A program made the position numbers and the translations under genes. A stretch of 64,000 bases of DNA, taken from positions 46,020-110,019 of the forward strand of contig JAGIAI010000037.1 of the NCBI GenBank assembly GCA_017744935.1, read 5' to 3'. Origin of the DNA: Variovorax sp. Lineage in GTDB: Bacteria > Pseudomonadota > Gammaproteobacteria > Burkholderiales > Burkholderiaceae_C. Positions 8,461 to 16,869 of the stretch are shown here, piece by piece (position 1 is the first letter of the stretch; every line of letters starts with the position of its first letter). The notes under the pieces were generated by a model, which was not told where the DNA came from, searched no databases, and was given only the letters and a program-made list of their open reading frames with translations.

Positions 8461-9722
8461 TGCTTGCCGATCTCAGTCAGGAGCCGGGTGACGAGATAGA
8501 GGCGCGGCACGATCGAATCGACCTCGATGTATTCGTCCTTCGCGTGATAGCCGAACCCGGCGAGTCCGAAGCTCTCGACCACCGCGGCTTTGCCCGAGCG
8601 GCCCGCGAAGCCCGCATCGGTGCCACCGCCCGTCATCGGTGCCAGGGCAAGTTCGCGGTCGATCTCCTTGTAGATGTCCTGCGCCTTGGCGGCGAGAGCC
8701 GCCCCCTTCTCGCCGGCCACGAAAGCGGGGCGACCCACTTCGACCTTCAAGGTGGTCTCGGTGTCAGGGATCAGCTTGCCGCTTTCGATCTTGCTGCGCA
8801 GCGCGGCTTCGAGCTTCTTCTCGGCGCCGGGCTGGGTGATGCGGATGTCGCCCAACGCCTGCGCTTTGGCCGTGATCTGGTTGAGCGGGCCGTTCGCGCT
8901 GGCCACTGTCCAGTTGAGCGTCGCCCCGGGCGTTTCCTTCGGCACGTCCTTGGTCTGCAGCATCTGGTAGGCCAGCTCGTAAAGCGCATTGCGACCGAGT
9001 TCCGGCGCAGCCCCGGCGTGCGCTGCGCGACCTTTCACCTCCAGGGTGGCGGTCGCGATGCCGGCAGCGCCGAGCAGCAGCGCCTCGCCCTTTGCCACCG
9101 ACTTGGCGGCTGTCGGCTCGAAGGACAGCACCACATCGTGCTGGTCCGCCAGCGTGGCGATCAGTTCGCCCGAACCGACAGAGCCGACTTCCTCGTCGGG
9201 ATTGAACATGACGGTGAGCGTGTCGTAGTCGCGCCAGCCCGCGTTCGACAGGATATTGAGTGAGGCCAGCATCACCGCGATGCCACCCTTGTCATCGGCG
9301 ATGCCCGGACCGTAGATGCGATTGCCCTCGACCTTGTAAGGCTGCGAACCCAGGATGCCGGCGGGATAGACGGTATCCATGTGTGCCTGCAGCATGATCT
9401 TTCGCTTGCCGGTGCCCTTCAACGTACCGATCACGATGTCGGCGCCTGCGCCGGCCGTCGCCTTGCGCCGCTCGGTCTTGAAGCCGGTGCTCTTGAGCTG
9501 ACCCTCCACCATATCCGCCATCTTCATCAGACCGTCGACGTTGAGGCTGCCCGATTCGATGAGCACCATCCCCTTGAGGTTGTCGATGACGGCGGGTTGC
9601 GCCTTTTCGGCTGCGGCGAGCAACTTGGCATCGGGCGCGGCTTGCGCCGCGGAACTCGCAAGGACAAGACCGCAGGTCACTGCCAGTGCCGAAAAAACAC
9701 CGGGAAAACGTCGATTCATCAT
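8457..9722 (-). CDS. Secreted M20 metallopeptidase, glutamate carboxypeptidase (CPG2)-like
   Basis: A 421-residue exported zinc hydrolase. A signal peptide of about 28 residues ends in SSAAQA. Zinc-site motifs of the M20 family are present: AHMDTVYP (His and catalytic-region Asp), ADDKGG (bridging Asp), NPDEEVGS (general base Glu plus ligand Glu) and the late ligand in GFGYHAKDEY. A dimerisation domain lies near 200-310. Relatives release C-terminal glutamate from folate or peptides. The start MMNRRFPG at 9722 was chosen because a signal peptide begins there; further upstream codons look non-coding. Confidence 0.9.
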   Translation of the reverse strand: MMNRRFPGVFSALAVTCGLVLASSAAQAAPDAKLLAAAEKAQPAVIDNLKGMVLIESGSLNVDGLMKMADMVEGQLKSTGFKTERRKATAGAGADIVIGTLKGTGKRKIMLQAHMDTVYPAGILGSQPYKVEGNRIYGPGIADDKGGIAVMLASLNILSNAGWRDYDTLTVMFNPDEEVGSVGSGELIATLADQHDVVLSFEPTAAKSVAKGEALLLGAAGIATATLEVKGRAAHAGAAPELGRNALYELAYQMLQTKDVPKETPGATLNWTVASANGPLNQITAKAQALGDIRITQPGAEKKLEAALRSKIESGKLIPDTETTLKVEVGRPAFVAGEKGAALAAKAQDIYKEIDRELALAPMTGGGTDAGFAGRSGKAAVVESFGLAGFGYHAKDEYIEVDSIVPRLYLVTRLLTEIGKQ

Positions 9723-9908
9723 GAAGAACGAGGGGGTGGTTGAAAAGCGTGGAGAAGCATATTTCACACCTCCCCTGGCACAAGCACATCCGGGACATGC
9801 GCGCCTTGCCCCCATGCGCGGGTTTCAACTAGGCAGCCTGCAATCGCTCAACGTGCCACCATGACAGCGCCATCGAACGCAATCCCGAACGACAGCAAGG
9901 AGAACAGC

Positions 9909-10118
9909 ATGACCAGCCACGTCTACAAGCTCATCGAACTCACCGGCTCCTCCCCCACCAGCAGCGACGACGCCGTCCGCCGCGCCATCACCAAGGCCAG
10001 CGAATCGGTACGCAACATCCAGTGGTTCGAAGTCACCGAAACCCGCGGCCACGTCTCCGAAGGCAAGGTAGCCCACTGGCAAGTGACCCTGAAAGTAGGC
10101 TTCACCCTGGAGGACTAA
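9909..10118 (+). CDS. Dodecin family flavin-binding protein
   Basis: A 69-residue protein matching dodecin throughout: HVYKLIELTGSSPTSSDDAV at the N-terminus, then the helix RRAITKASESVRNIQWFEV and C-terminal strands WQVTLKVGF. The Trp in IQWFEV is the residue that stacks on paired flavins in characterised dodecins. Dodecins form hollow dodecamers that store or quench FMN/FAD-type flavins. The start at 9909 has a good AAGGAG Shine-Dalgarno; an in-frame ATG 48 bases upstream has none. Confidence 0.93.
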   Translation: MTSHVYKLIELTGSSPTSSDDAVRRAITKASESVRNIQWFEVTETRGHVSEGKVAHWQVTLKVGFTLED

Positions 10119-10131
10119 AAGCTAAAAGCGA

Positions 10132-10260
10132 GCGCCGCCAGAAGGGCGGCGCAAAGCGCCCGCCCGTTCGCGGGCACCCGCGGAACCGGCTCCGCCGGGC
10201 CGCCGGGTGCGCCCCCTTCAGGGGGTGGAGAGCGACACGAAGTGCGCGACCCTGGGGGTG
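10132..10260. repeat. GC-rich multi-hairpin intergenic repeat
   Basis: Three consecutive dyads are visible: GCGCCGC/GCGGCGC (10132-10138 with 10146-10152), GCCCG-TTCG-CGGGC (10162-10175) and the palindrome CCCCCTTCAGGGGG (10213-10226). A tail near 10227-10260 reads CGACACGAAGTGCGCGACCCTGGGGGTGG. It resembles a dispersed intergenic element common in Comamonadaceae genomes, as I recall. Only one copy occurs in this window. No oligo-U tract follows, so a simple Rho-independent terminator is less likely, although it lies between converging genes. Confidence 0.6.
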
Positions 10261-10263
10261 GTC

Positions 10264-10494
10264 TCAGTCCGGCGCTTGAATCACCCGATCGAACTCCTCG
10301 TCCGCCAGCACGTTGTCCGCATCGAGTTCGCTCGCGTCGGTCAGATCGATGCCGGTTTCTTCCGAGAGTTCGCCCTCGAGTTCGTCTTCATCAAATTCCT
10401 CTTCCGCATCTTCGGACACGTTGTCTTCGGTCTCGTCGATCTCGGATTCGTCTGCGGCTTCTCCGGTACGCAGAGGGGGGTCGGCGCTCTTCAT
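10264..10494 (-). CDS. Small extremely acidic protein of unknown function
   Basis: A 76-residue protein, MKSADPPLRTGEAADESEID onward. More than 40 percent of residues are Asp or Glu, with hardly any basic or aromatic residues, so it is probably intrinsically disordered. A clear AGGAGT Shine-Dalgarno sits seven bases before ATG 10494, which supports it as a real gene. It lies 129 bases downstream of the ZIP transporter on the same strand. A role as a metal- or cation-buffering or DNA-mimic protein would be guesswork. No family recognised. Confidence 0.6.
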   Translation of the reverse strand: MKSADPPLRTGEAADESEIDETEDNVSEDAEEEFDEDELEGELSEETGIDLTDASELDADNVLADEEFDRVIQAPD

Positions 10495-10623
10495 GATCGG
10501 ACTCCTGGCTGACTGACTGGCGCATCGCGATGATGCACAGCCCAAGTGTGGGCCCAACAGTCGGAGCCGTCTTGTCAGCAAAGACGCAACAAGCGTTTCA
10601 GAACGTGATGAGCCGGCGGTCGT

Positions 10624-11511
10624 TCAGTCGGAGTGATCGTGCGCCTCGTGCGCCTCGTGCGCGTGGTCGGTGTCGCCGTGCGCGTGCTCGCCGTGGGCCA
10701 GCCGGCTCACGAGCGTCACCAGCACGATGCCGACAGCCAGCCACACGATCTGCATGGCCGTCTGCCGAGCGGGCAGGCGTTTCTGCAGCTGTGGAATCAA
10801 ATCGGCGAGCGCCACGTAGACAAAGCTGCTGGACGCGAGCACCAGAAAGTACGGCAGCAAGCCGTGCAACCGATCCACCAGCCACCAGCCGACAAGGCCA
10901 CCGAGCGCGGTCATGGTGCCGGCGAGCGACACCTTGACCAGCGCCACGCGCTGATTGGCCGAGCTCTGGCGCAGCACGACAAGATCGCCGATGTGGTGCG
11001 GCACCTCGTGCGCCAGCACCGCGACGGCCGCGACCAGCCCGAGATGCAGATCGGCGATGAAGGCCGACGCGATCAGGATGCCGTCGCCAAAGCAATGCAC
11101 GCTGTCGCCGGTGAGCACTGCCCAGCCGCCGCTCTTGGGTGCGCCATGGGAATGCCCGTGGTGCGAATGGGCGTGCCCGTGGTGATGGTCGTGATCGTGG
11201 TCGTGGGCGCCTTCATGGTGATGCTCGTGCCCGTGGTGCCACAACTCGGCCTTGTCCAGCAGGAAGAAGAACACCAGCCCGAACAGCAGCACCGCGAAGA
11301 GCACGCCCGGCTCAATGTGGCTTTCGAAGGCCTCCGGCAGCAGGTGCATGAAAGCGGTCGCGAGAAGCGCGCCCGCGGCGAGGCTCAGCAGATGCTGAGG
11401 GTTGACGCCGCCTTGGCCGGTGCGCACCCCCACGCGCAGCAGCAATGCGGCGATCCACACACTTCCGATGCCGGCGACGAGGGTCGCGGCGATGATGGCT
11501 AGCAAATTCAT
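10624..11511 (-). CDS. ZIP-family divalent metal transporter with His-rich loop
   Basis: A 295-residue inner-membrane protein with about eight helices. The cytosolic-type loop after helix 3 (residues 92-123) is almost pure His/Gly/Asp. A second His-rich stretch forms the C-terminus. ZIP metal-site motifs are present: HCFGDG in helix 4 (H139, D143) and HEVPHHIGD in helix 5 (H168, E169, H172). ZIP proteins move Zn or Fe into the cytosol. The ATG at 11509-11511 was chosen because the first helix begins there. With the DUF2796 cassette it makes this end of the window rich in putative zinc genes. Confidence 0.92.
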   Translation of the reverse strand: MNLLAIIAATLVAGIGSVWIAALLLRVGVRTGQGGVNPQHLLSLAAGALLATAFMHLLPEAFESHIEPGVLFAVLLFGLVFFFLLDKAELWHHGHEHHHEGAHDHDHDHHHGHAHSHHGHSHGAPKSGGWAVLTGDSVHCFGDGILIASAFIADLHLGLVAAVAVLAHEVPHHIGDLVVLRQSSANQRVALVKVSLAGTMTALGGLVGWWLVDRLHGLLPYFLVLASSSFVYVALADLIPQLQKRLPARQTAMQIVWLAVGIVLVTLVSRLAHGEHAHGDTDHAHEAHEAHDHSD

Positions 11512-11530
11512 GACGGCTTGACGCAGTTTG

Positions 11531-11561
11531 GCAAAACAAAAGCCGTCCATCGGACGGCTTT
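11531..11561 (-). terminator. Rho-independent terminator of the racemase transcript
   Basis: Read on the minus strand: a perfect ten-base stem AAAGCCGTCC/GGACGGCTTT with a GAT loop, followed by the T-rich tail TTTTGTTTTG. It lies about 95 bases after the stop of the racemase gene and just before the ZIP start, so ZIP probably has its own promoter downstream of it. Confidence 0.8.
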
Positions 11562-11657
11562 CGGTGGAAAGCGGCTGGAGGATGCGGCTCGCCACATCTT
11601 TGGCTACTGGCAGCCGGTCAGCCGACCGCCAGTTCGCTTTTGATCTTATCAATCGTG

Positions 11658-12422
11658 TCAAGCGGCATGGCTGGCCAGGGACGAAGCCCCCTCGTAGGCG
11701 CGGTTTGCCAGCGCGGAAGCGAGCACCTGCGCCGGGTCGACGAGCCGCAAGCCGCCCACCGCGGCCGAGCCCTGCAGGCCCAGCGGAATCTCGGTGCACC
11801 CCATCACGATGGCCGCCTCGCCGTGCCGCCGCGCGAGGTGCAACGCGACCTCGCTGAAGCACGCTTGTGCCAGAGCCATGTCGCCGGCCTTCACGCCGTC
11901 GTAGATGCCCCGCATGAGCAGATGCCGCTCATCGGCCAGCGGCAAGTGGCACCGCAGGCCCGCGTCGGCCATGGCGTGTTCGTAGAGGCCGATCCGGTAG
12001 GTGCCTTCGGTCGCCATCAGTGCCACGTCGCGCACGCCCTCCGACGCGAGATGTGCCGAGACTTCGCGCGCAACGTGAAGCAACTCGATATGCGGAAAAC
12101 GCGCCTGCAGCGTGTCGTGCCACGCATGCGCGGTATTACAGGCGATCGCCACCGCGCGGCTGCCCAGCGCAGCCAGCCTCCCCAGCGCCTGCAGCATCGG
12201 CTCAAGCGGCTGGTGCGCGCCCTGCGTGACGGAATCGATCGCACCCGTGCGATCAGGCACCGGCACCTGCGCCAGCCAGTGCTCCGGAAAGGCCTGGTCC
12301 CGCACCGGCTCGCCCCGCGCTTGCATCAGACGCGCGCACGCCTCGACGAAAAGGCGGACGAAGTCCGCCCCGGCGGCAGGTCCCATGCCTCCGAGAATGC
12401 CGACGGTCCGCGGTGCGAGCAC
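11658..12422 (-). CDS. Aspartate/glutamate racemase family protein
   Basis: A 254-residue PLP-independent racemase of the two-cysteine type. It has the N-terminal GILGGMGPAAGADF, the first catalytic loop ACNTAHAW (C95) and the second MGCTEIPL (C209). Such enzymes interconvert L- and D-aspartate, glutamate or other amino acids by two-base catalysis. The start is GTG 12422, since no ATG fits. It is 13 bases downstream of the periplasmic binding protein, and a D-amino-acid dehydrogenase is divergent, so the group probably handles acidic or D-amino acids. Confidence 0.9.
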   Translation of the reverse strand: MLAPRTVGILGGMGPAAGADFVRLFVEACARLMQARGEPVRDQAFPEHWLAQVPVPDRTGAIDSVTQGAHQPLEPMLQALGRLAALGSRAVAIACNTAHAWHDTLQARFPHIELLHVAREVSAHLASEGVRDVALMATEGTYRIGLYEHAMADAGLRCHLPLADERHLLMRGIYDGVKAGDMALAQACFSEVALHLARRHGEAAIVMGCTEIPLGLQGSAAVGGLRLVDPAQVLASALANRAYEGASSLASHAA

Positions 12423-12435
12423 GATGCGCCTCCGG

Positions 12436-13317
12436 TCAGGTCGCCGGTTTGTCGCTGGGGGTCTTGATGTTGTCGCGCAACTGAGGGCTCATTGGCAGGC
12501 CGAGCGCGGTGCCCCGTGGCGGGATCGGTTGCATGAACCACTTGTCGTACATCTTCTCGAAGCGGCCCGATTTCATGAGTTCGATGATGGTGTCGTCCAC
12601 CACCTTCTTGAAGGCAGGATCGTCCTTGGGCAGCATGCAGCCGTAGGGCTCGACCTGCAACGAATCGCCGACGACTTCGAAGTCGGCCGGATTCTTGGCG
12701 TTGGCGATCTGGCCAAACAGCAGGATGTCGTCCATCGCGAACGCCACGGCGCGGTCGCTGTCGAGCAGCAGGAAGGCATCGGCATGGTCCTTGGCGAGGA
12801 TGATGTCCATGCCGAGGTTGTTGTCGACGTTGTACTTGCGCATGACGAGCGCGTTGGTGGTGCCGGTGGTGGTCGCGACCTGCTTCTTCGCGAGGTCGCC
12901 GTAGTTCTTGATGTGGGATGCCTTCTTCACCAGCAGCCGCGTGCCGGTATAGAAGTGATTGATCGCAAAGGCGACATCCTTGCCGCGCTGGGTGTTGTTA
13001 GTGGTCGATCCGCATTCGAGATCGACGGTGCCGTTCTGGATCAGCGGAATGCGGTTGGCGGAGGTCACCGGCACCAGGACGACTTCGAGGTTCGGCTTGT
13101 TGAGCTTCTTCTTGACCGCATCGACCACGGCATTCGACAGCTCGACCGAGAAGCCGATCGGCTTGCCGCTTTCCAGGTAGCTGAACGGCACCGACGACTC
13201 CCGATAGGCCAGCGAGATCTTGCCGGAATCGGCGATCTTGGCCAGAGTGTCGGCCGCTTGCGCGCCCGCTGCGGCGGCGGCGAGCAGGACGGCGGTCATC
13301 AGTGCAGATAGCTTCAT
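12436..13317 (-). CDS. Amino-acid ABC transporter periplasmic binding protein (GltI-like)
   Basis: A 293-residue exported solute-binding protein. The signal peptide (MKLSALMTAVLLAAAAAGAQA) is followed by family SBP3 features: YRESSVPFSYLESGKPIGFSVEL, then the ligand loop VDLECGSTTNNTQR, which is typical of glutamate/aspartate receptors. No permease or ATPase gene is adjacent, so it must work with a distant transporter. It is transcribed with the racemase, suggesting uptake of acidic amino acids feeding racemisation and oxidation. Confidence 0.9.
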   Translation of the reverse strand: MKLSALMTAVLLAAAAAGAQAADTLAKIADSGKISLAYRESSVPFSYLESGKPIGFSVELSNAVVDAVKKKLNKPNLEVVLVPVTSANRIPLIQNGTVDLECGSTTNNTQRGKDVAFAINHFYTGTRLLVKKASHIKNYGDLAKKQVATTTGTTNALVMRKYNVDNNLGMDIILAKDHADAFLLLDSDRAVAFAMDDILLFGQIANAKNPADFEVVGDSLQVEPYGCMLPKDDPAFKKVVDDTIIELMKSGRFEKMYDKWFMQPIPPRGTALGLPMSPQLRDNIKTPSDKPAT

Positions 13318-13396
13318 GCGAGCCCTTTCGATGGTTTGAATGTGAAACGGAGTGTAGGAAGCACGGCCCCGTGTTCACAATTCCTTTTGCTGCCAC

Positions 13397-13448
13397 GCCC
13401 ATGACCAAAAAGTTATGGGCAGGGTATCCCATGAGGTTTGGCTATGGG
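13397..13448. promoter_or_regulatory. Two nested inverted repeats between binding protein and dadA genes
   Basis: In the 211-base divergent intergenic region, GCCCAT (13397-13402) pairs with ATGGGC (13415-13420) and CCCAT (13428-13432) pairs with ATGGG (13444-13448). All four half-sites share the CCCAT/ATGGG core. The spacing of two related dyads suggests a regulator operator for the divergent genes. No regulator gene is adjacent; Lrp-type control is common for dadA elsewhere, but these are not clear Lrp sites. Confidence 0.4.
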
Positions 13449-13528
13449 CTGACCTGCTTTTGGCATTTCCCGTGGCGAACGGCCCGGCCTAGAGTCGACG
13501 CATCCAGAACAACAGAGAGGAAAGCGTC

Positions 13529-14749
13529 ATGCACGTGTGCGTGCTGGGTGCCGGCATCGTCGGCCTGGCCACCGCCTGGCAACTGAACCGCCAGGGCTTC
13601 GAGGTGACCGTGATCGATCGCGCGGCGCCCGGCGCCGGCGCCAGCGGCGGCAATGGCGCACAGCTCAGCTACTCGTACGTGCAGCCGCTGGCCGATCCTT
13701 CCATCTGGAAGCAGTTGCCCAAGCTGCTGCTGTCGCCCTCCTCCCCCCTCAAGCTGCGTCCGCAGCTCGATCCGCTCCAGTGGCGCTGGGGGCTTGCCTT
13801 TCTCGCCGCGTGCAATGCGAAGACCTCGCGAGAGACCACCGCGCAACTCCTGACGCTGGCGTCCCGCAGTCGCATCGCCTTCGAAGAGATGCGCGCCGAC
13901 GTGCAGCCCGACTGCGACTTCTCGGCCACCGGCAAGCTGGTGTTGTACGCGAGCGAGGCATCGCTCGACGGCGCGCGCCGGCAGCTCGAATTGCAGCGCA
14001 CGATGGGCAGCGAGCAGCGACTGGTGACGGCGCACGAATGCGTCAACATCGAGCCGGCGCTTTCGGACTATCGCGACCAGATCGCCGGAGCGATCCACAC
14101 GCCGAGCGAATGCGCGGCCGACTGTCTCAAGGTGTGCACGGCACTCGAACAGGCGCTGCGCGCGCGAGGCGTTCGCTTCGTCCTCGGTGCCGAGGTCGAA
14201 GGCTTCGATCTGCGCAAAGGCCGTGTCGCGGCAGTGCGGACTTCGGGTGGCGACGTATCCGCGGATTTCTGCGTGATGGCGCTGGGCACCGCATCGCACA
14301 AGCTCGGCGCGCAGCTCGGCACCTACCTGCCGGTCTACCCACTCAAGGGCTACAGCATCACCCTGGATGTGGACCCGGCGCCGGGTGCTGCGCCGCACGT
14401 CAACGTGACCGACAGCGCGCGCAAGGTGGTCTTCGCCCGCATCGGCTCACGCCTGCGAGTGGCCGGGATGGCGGAACTCGTCGGCCACGATGCAAGCATC
14501 CCGGCGACGCGCATTGAGACGCTCGCGGAGGCGACACGGGCCGTGTTCCCGAGGGCGAGCCGCATGGAATCGGTGCATCCCTGGACCGGTATGCGCCCTG
14601 CGACGCCGACGGGCGTGCCGATCGTCGGCAAGGTGGCCGGCGCACCGTCGAACATGCTGTTCAACACTGGCCATGGCGCTCTGGGCTTCACGCTGGCCTT
14701 TGGATCGGCGCAGCAGATTGCCCAGGTGCTCGAAAAGAAACGAAACTGA
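13529..14749 (+). CDS. dadA: D-amino-acid dehydrogenase
   Basis: A 406-residue FAD enzyme of the DadA family, oxidatively deaminating D-amino acids to 2-oxo acids and passing electrons to quinone. The N-terminal dinucleotide-binding motif is VLGAGIVGLATAW (residues 5-17), followed by GASGGNGAQLSYSYVQPLADP, highly typical of DadA. The C-terminal flavin motif is WTGMRPATPTGVPIVG plus NTGHGALGFTLAFGSA. A strong GAGAGGAAAG ribosome site precedes ATG 13529. It is divergent from the binding protein and racemase genes, giving an uptake-racemise-oxidise logic. Confidence 0.94.
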   Translation: MHVCVLGAGIVGLATAWQLNRQGFEVTVIDRAAPGAGASGGNGAQLSYSYVQPLADPSIWKQLPKLLLSPSSPLKLRPQLDPLQWRWGLAFLAACNAKTSRETTAQLLTLASRSRIAFEEMRADVQPDCDFSATGKLVLYASEASLDGARRQLELQRTMGSEQRLVTAHECVNIEPALSDYRDQIAGAIHTPSECAADCLKVCTALEQALRARGVRFVLGAEVEGFDLRKGRVAAVRTSGGDVSADFCVMALGTASHKLGAQLGTYLPVYPLKGYSITLDVDPAPGAAPHVNVTDSARKVVFARIGSRLRVAGMAELVGHDASIPATRIETLAEATRAVFPRASRMESVHPWTGMRPATPTGVPIVGKVAGAPSNMLFNTGHGALGFTLAFGSAQQIAQVLEKKRN

Positions 14750-14771
14750 AAGCGCGCAGGCGCGGCGATGC

Positions 14772-15299
14772 TTACTTGGCTGGTGCGCTGCCGGGCGGGA
14801 AGCCGGCGAACATCTTGTCGAGGGCGGCCTGCAGCAACGCGTTCATTCGTGCGGGATCATCCTGTAGGGTGCCGCTCGCGGTGCCGCGCCACAGTCCGCG
14901 CTTGGTGGTGCCGTCGAAGAGGTCGACGACGAGCGTGCCAACTTCGAAGGTGTCGACTGTCGTCGTCGAGTTCGGCGCCGCGGGGCCGAAACCTCCCCAG
15001 CCCATATAGCCGACGGTCGTCGTGTTGAAGACCTGGCGCTCCCGGCTCGTCACATGCGCGGCCACGTGGACCTCGCCATTGGGTGCGAGCTTCCATCCCC
15101 GGGCCTGCAGGCGCGAATCAATGCCGTCGACGATGCGCTGCTGCATCAGCGGTGATCCGCCGTCAGGCTTTGCCACCCAGCTGTAGGTCTTGAACCGCGA
15201 GAAGTTCACACCGGGATCGAAATCAGTCTTGACCGTGGGCGTGGCTGCACAAGCCGACAGAAGCACCGCGAAGACGAAGGCGACGAAGCGTCCGACCAT
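14772..15299 (-). CDS. DUF4136 lipoprotein
   Basis: A 175-residue predicted lipoprotein. The lipobox LLSAC places the lipidated cysteine at C17. DUF4136 hallmarks are DFDPGVNFSRFKTYSWV near the mature N-terminus and the YMGWGGFGPAAP glycine-rich patch. Function of the family is unknown. It converges on dadA and sits upstream of the ketosynthase gene on the same strand, 41 bases before... its own stop faces dadA; no functional link is evident. Confidence 0.85.
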   Translation of the reverse strand: MVGRFVAFVFAVLLSACAATPTVKTDFDPGVNFSRFKTYSWVAKPDGGSPLMQQRIVDGIDSRLQARGWKLAPNGEVHVAAHVTSRERQVFNTTTVGYMGWGGFGPAAPNSTTTVDTFEVGTLVVDLFDGTTKRGLWRGTASGTLQDDPARMNALLQAALDKMFAGFPPGSAPAK

Positions 15300-15340
15300 G
15301 TTGACTCCAGTAGTTGCAGAGGCCGGGGCAGTTTAGTCGT

Positions 15341-16552
15341 TCAGGCGCGCGTGAAGACGAGGACCGAGTTGGTGCCGCCGAAGGCGAATGAATTGCTGAT
15401 CGCCGCTTCGAGCCGAGGCGCCGACGCCCCAGCCCGCGCAACCAGGTTCAGGCTGCAGGCCGTATCCATCTCGGCGCAGTGCGCATTGGGCGGCAGTTCG
15501 CGCCGCTGCAGCGCCAGCACGGTGATGGCGGCCTCGAGCGCGCCGGCCGCGCCGAGCAGATGCCCGTGCAGTGCCTTGGTCGAGCTGACGTGCAGTCGAT
15601 CGAGATCATCGCCCCAGACCTGCGCCAGGGCATCTCGCTCGACCACGTCACCGATGCGAGTGGCGGTGCCGTGCGCGTTGCAGTAGCCGATGTCCCGCGG
15701 CTGCAGCCCGGCCTGGCGCAATGCCTGGCGAAGTGCGCGCGACTGGCCCGGCACGTCGGGCTTCGTGAGATGGGTGGCGTCGCAGCTCTGGCCCCACCCG
15801 GTCAGCAGGGCACGGAGATTGGCACCGCGGCGGCGCGCGCGCTCCGCGGATTCAAGCACCAGGAAGGCCGCGCCTTCGCCGAGCGCGAACCCGTTGCGGT
15901 CACTCGCGAACGGGCGAACGGCCGAAGCCTCTTCGCCGGGCGCGACCGCCGCAAGCGTCTGCATCGCCTGCCATGCGAGAACCACGCCGGGAACGATCAG
16001 CGCTTCGCTGCCGCCCGCAATCGCCAGATCGACTTCGCCGCGCTGCACCGCCTTTGCAGCTTCGGCAATCGCGAGGCTCGAAGACGCGCATGCGACGGAG
16101 TACGTCAGCACCGGCCCGTGCACGCCCTGCCGCATCGCGACATGCGAGGCTGGCGCGCTGGGCATGAAGGCCGGGATGGTCAGCGGCGGCACGCGCCCAT
16201 TGCCGCGATAGGCTGTCTCGAGCGCCGTCGCGCCGCCCATGCCGCAACCCGTGAACACGCCGATGCGCTCGGGGTCCACATCGGTCGCCTTGCCCGCGAA
16301 GCCTGCGTCGCGCATTGCCAGGTCGGCGGCGGCAACGGCCAGCTGGCTGACGCGGTCGACACCAGCGAGCTGCAGCTTGGTGAACCAGCGCAATTCGTCG
16401 AATGCGGCAGTGGCCGCGGCAGCAGGCTTGGGGAGTTCGGGAAAGACCGGTCGCAGCGCGGACTCACCGCGCATTAGTGCATCGAACATGGCCTCGGGCT
16501 CGTCCCCATGCGGCGAGACGATGCCGATTCCGGTGATGGCGACTTCGGTCAC
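15341..16552 (-). CDS. Beta-ketoacyl-ACP synthase (FabF-like)
   Basis: A 403-residue thiolase-fold condensing enzyme with a complete Cys-His-His triad: C155 in YSVACASSSLA, H294 in NAHGTATR and H331 in KALHGHLLGAAG (Lys 326 also present). It elongates acyl chains on acyl carrier protein with malonyl-ACP decarboxylation. ATGA overlap with the upstream acyl carrier protein gene shows that the two are made together. A separate housekeeping fabF normally lies next to acpP and fabG, so this copy is probably for a specialised lipid or polyketide-like product. Product unknown. Confidence 0.92.
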   Translation of the reverse strand: MTEVAITGIGIVSPHGDEPEAMFDALMRGESALRPVFPELPKPAAAATAAFDELRWFTKLQLAGVDRVSQLAVAAADLAMRDAGFAGKATDVDPERIGVFTGCGMGGATALETAYRGNGRVPPLTIPAFMPSAPASHVAMRQGVHGPVLTYSVACASSSLAIAEAAKAVQRGEVDLAIAGGSEALIVPGVVLAWQAMQTLAAVAPGEEASAVRPFASDRNGFALGEGAAFLVLESAERARRRGANLRALLTGWGQSCDATHLTKPDVPGQSRALRQALRQAGLQPRDIGYCNAHGTATRIGDVVERDALAQVWGDDLDRLHVSSTKALHGHLLGAAGALEAAITVLALQRRELPPNAHCAEMDTACSLNLVARAGASAPRLEAAISNSFAFGGTNSVLVFTRA

Positions 16553-16815
16553 GCTGATGTGGATTGCGAGGCTCTCACCCTGTCGACCGCGGCCGCGAGT
16601 TGGGCCAGCGTGTCGATCGTGGGATCGTCATCCGGCATGCTGATGCCGAAGTGGTCTTCGATCGCAAAGACGAATTCGACCAACGCCAGCGAATCGAAGC
16701 CCTTTTCGCGCATGGAAGCGTGCGGGTCGAGTTCCGCGGGCTCGATGCCGTATTTCTCGTGGATGAGATCCTGAAGTTCCTTGAGCGAACTCATTTGTGC
16801 GGTGTCAGTCGTCAT
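16549..16815 (-). CDS. Acyl carrier protein
   Basis: An 88-residue carrier protein. The phosphopantetheine attachment serine is S42 in EKGFDSLALVEFVFAIED, and helix III and the acidic surface are typical (FGISMPDDDPTIDTLAQL). It is longer at the N-terminus than AcpP, and an internal ATG at codon 8 could also be the start. It is the likely dedicated partner of the ketosynthase overlapping its 3' end by four bases. Confidence 0.9.
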   Translation of the reverse strand: MTTDTAQMSSLKELQDLIHEKYGIEPAELDPHASMREKGFDSLALVEFVFAIEDHFGISMPDDDPTIDTLAQLAAAVDRVRASQSTSA

Positions 16816-16869
16816 GTTCTGTCCATCGACCGTCCCGCCGATGGCACTGTTGGTGGTTGCTGCGGTGGC

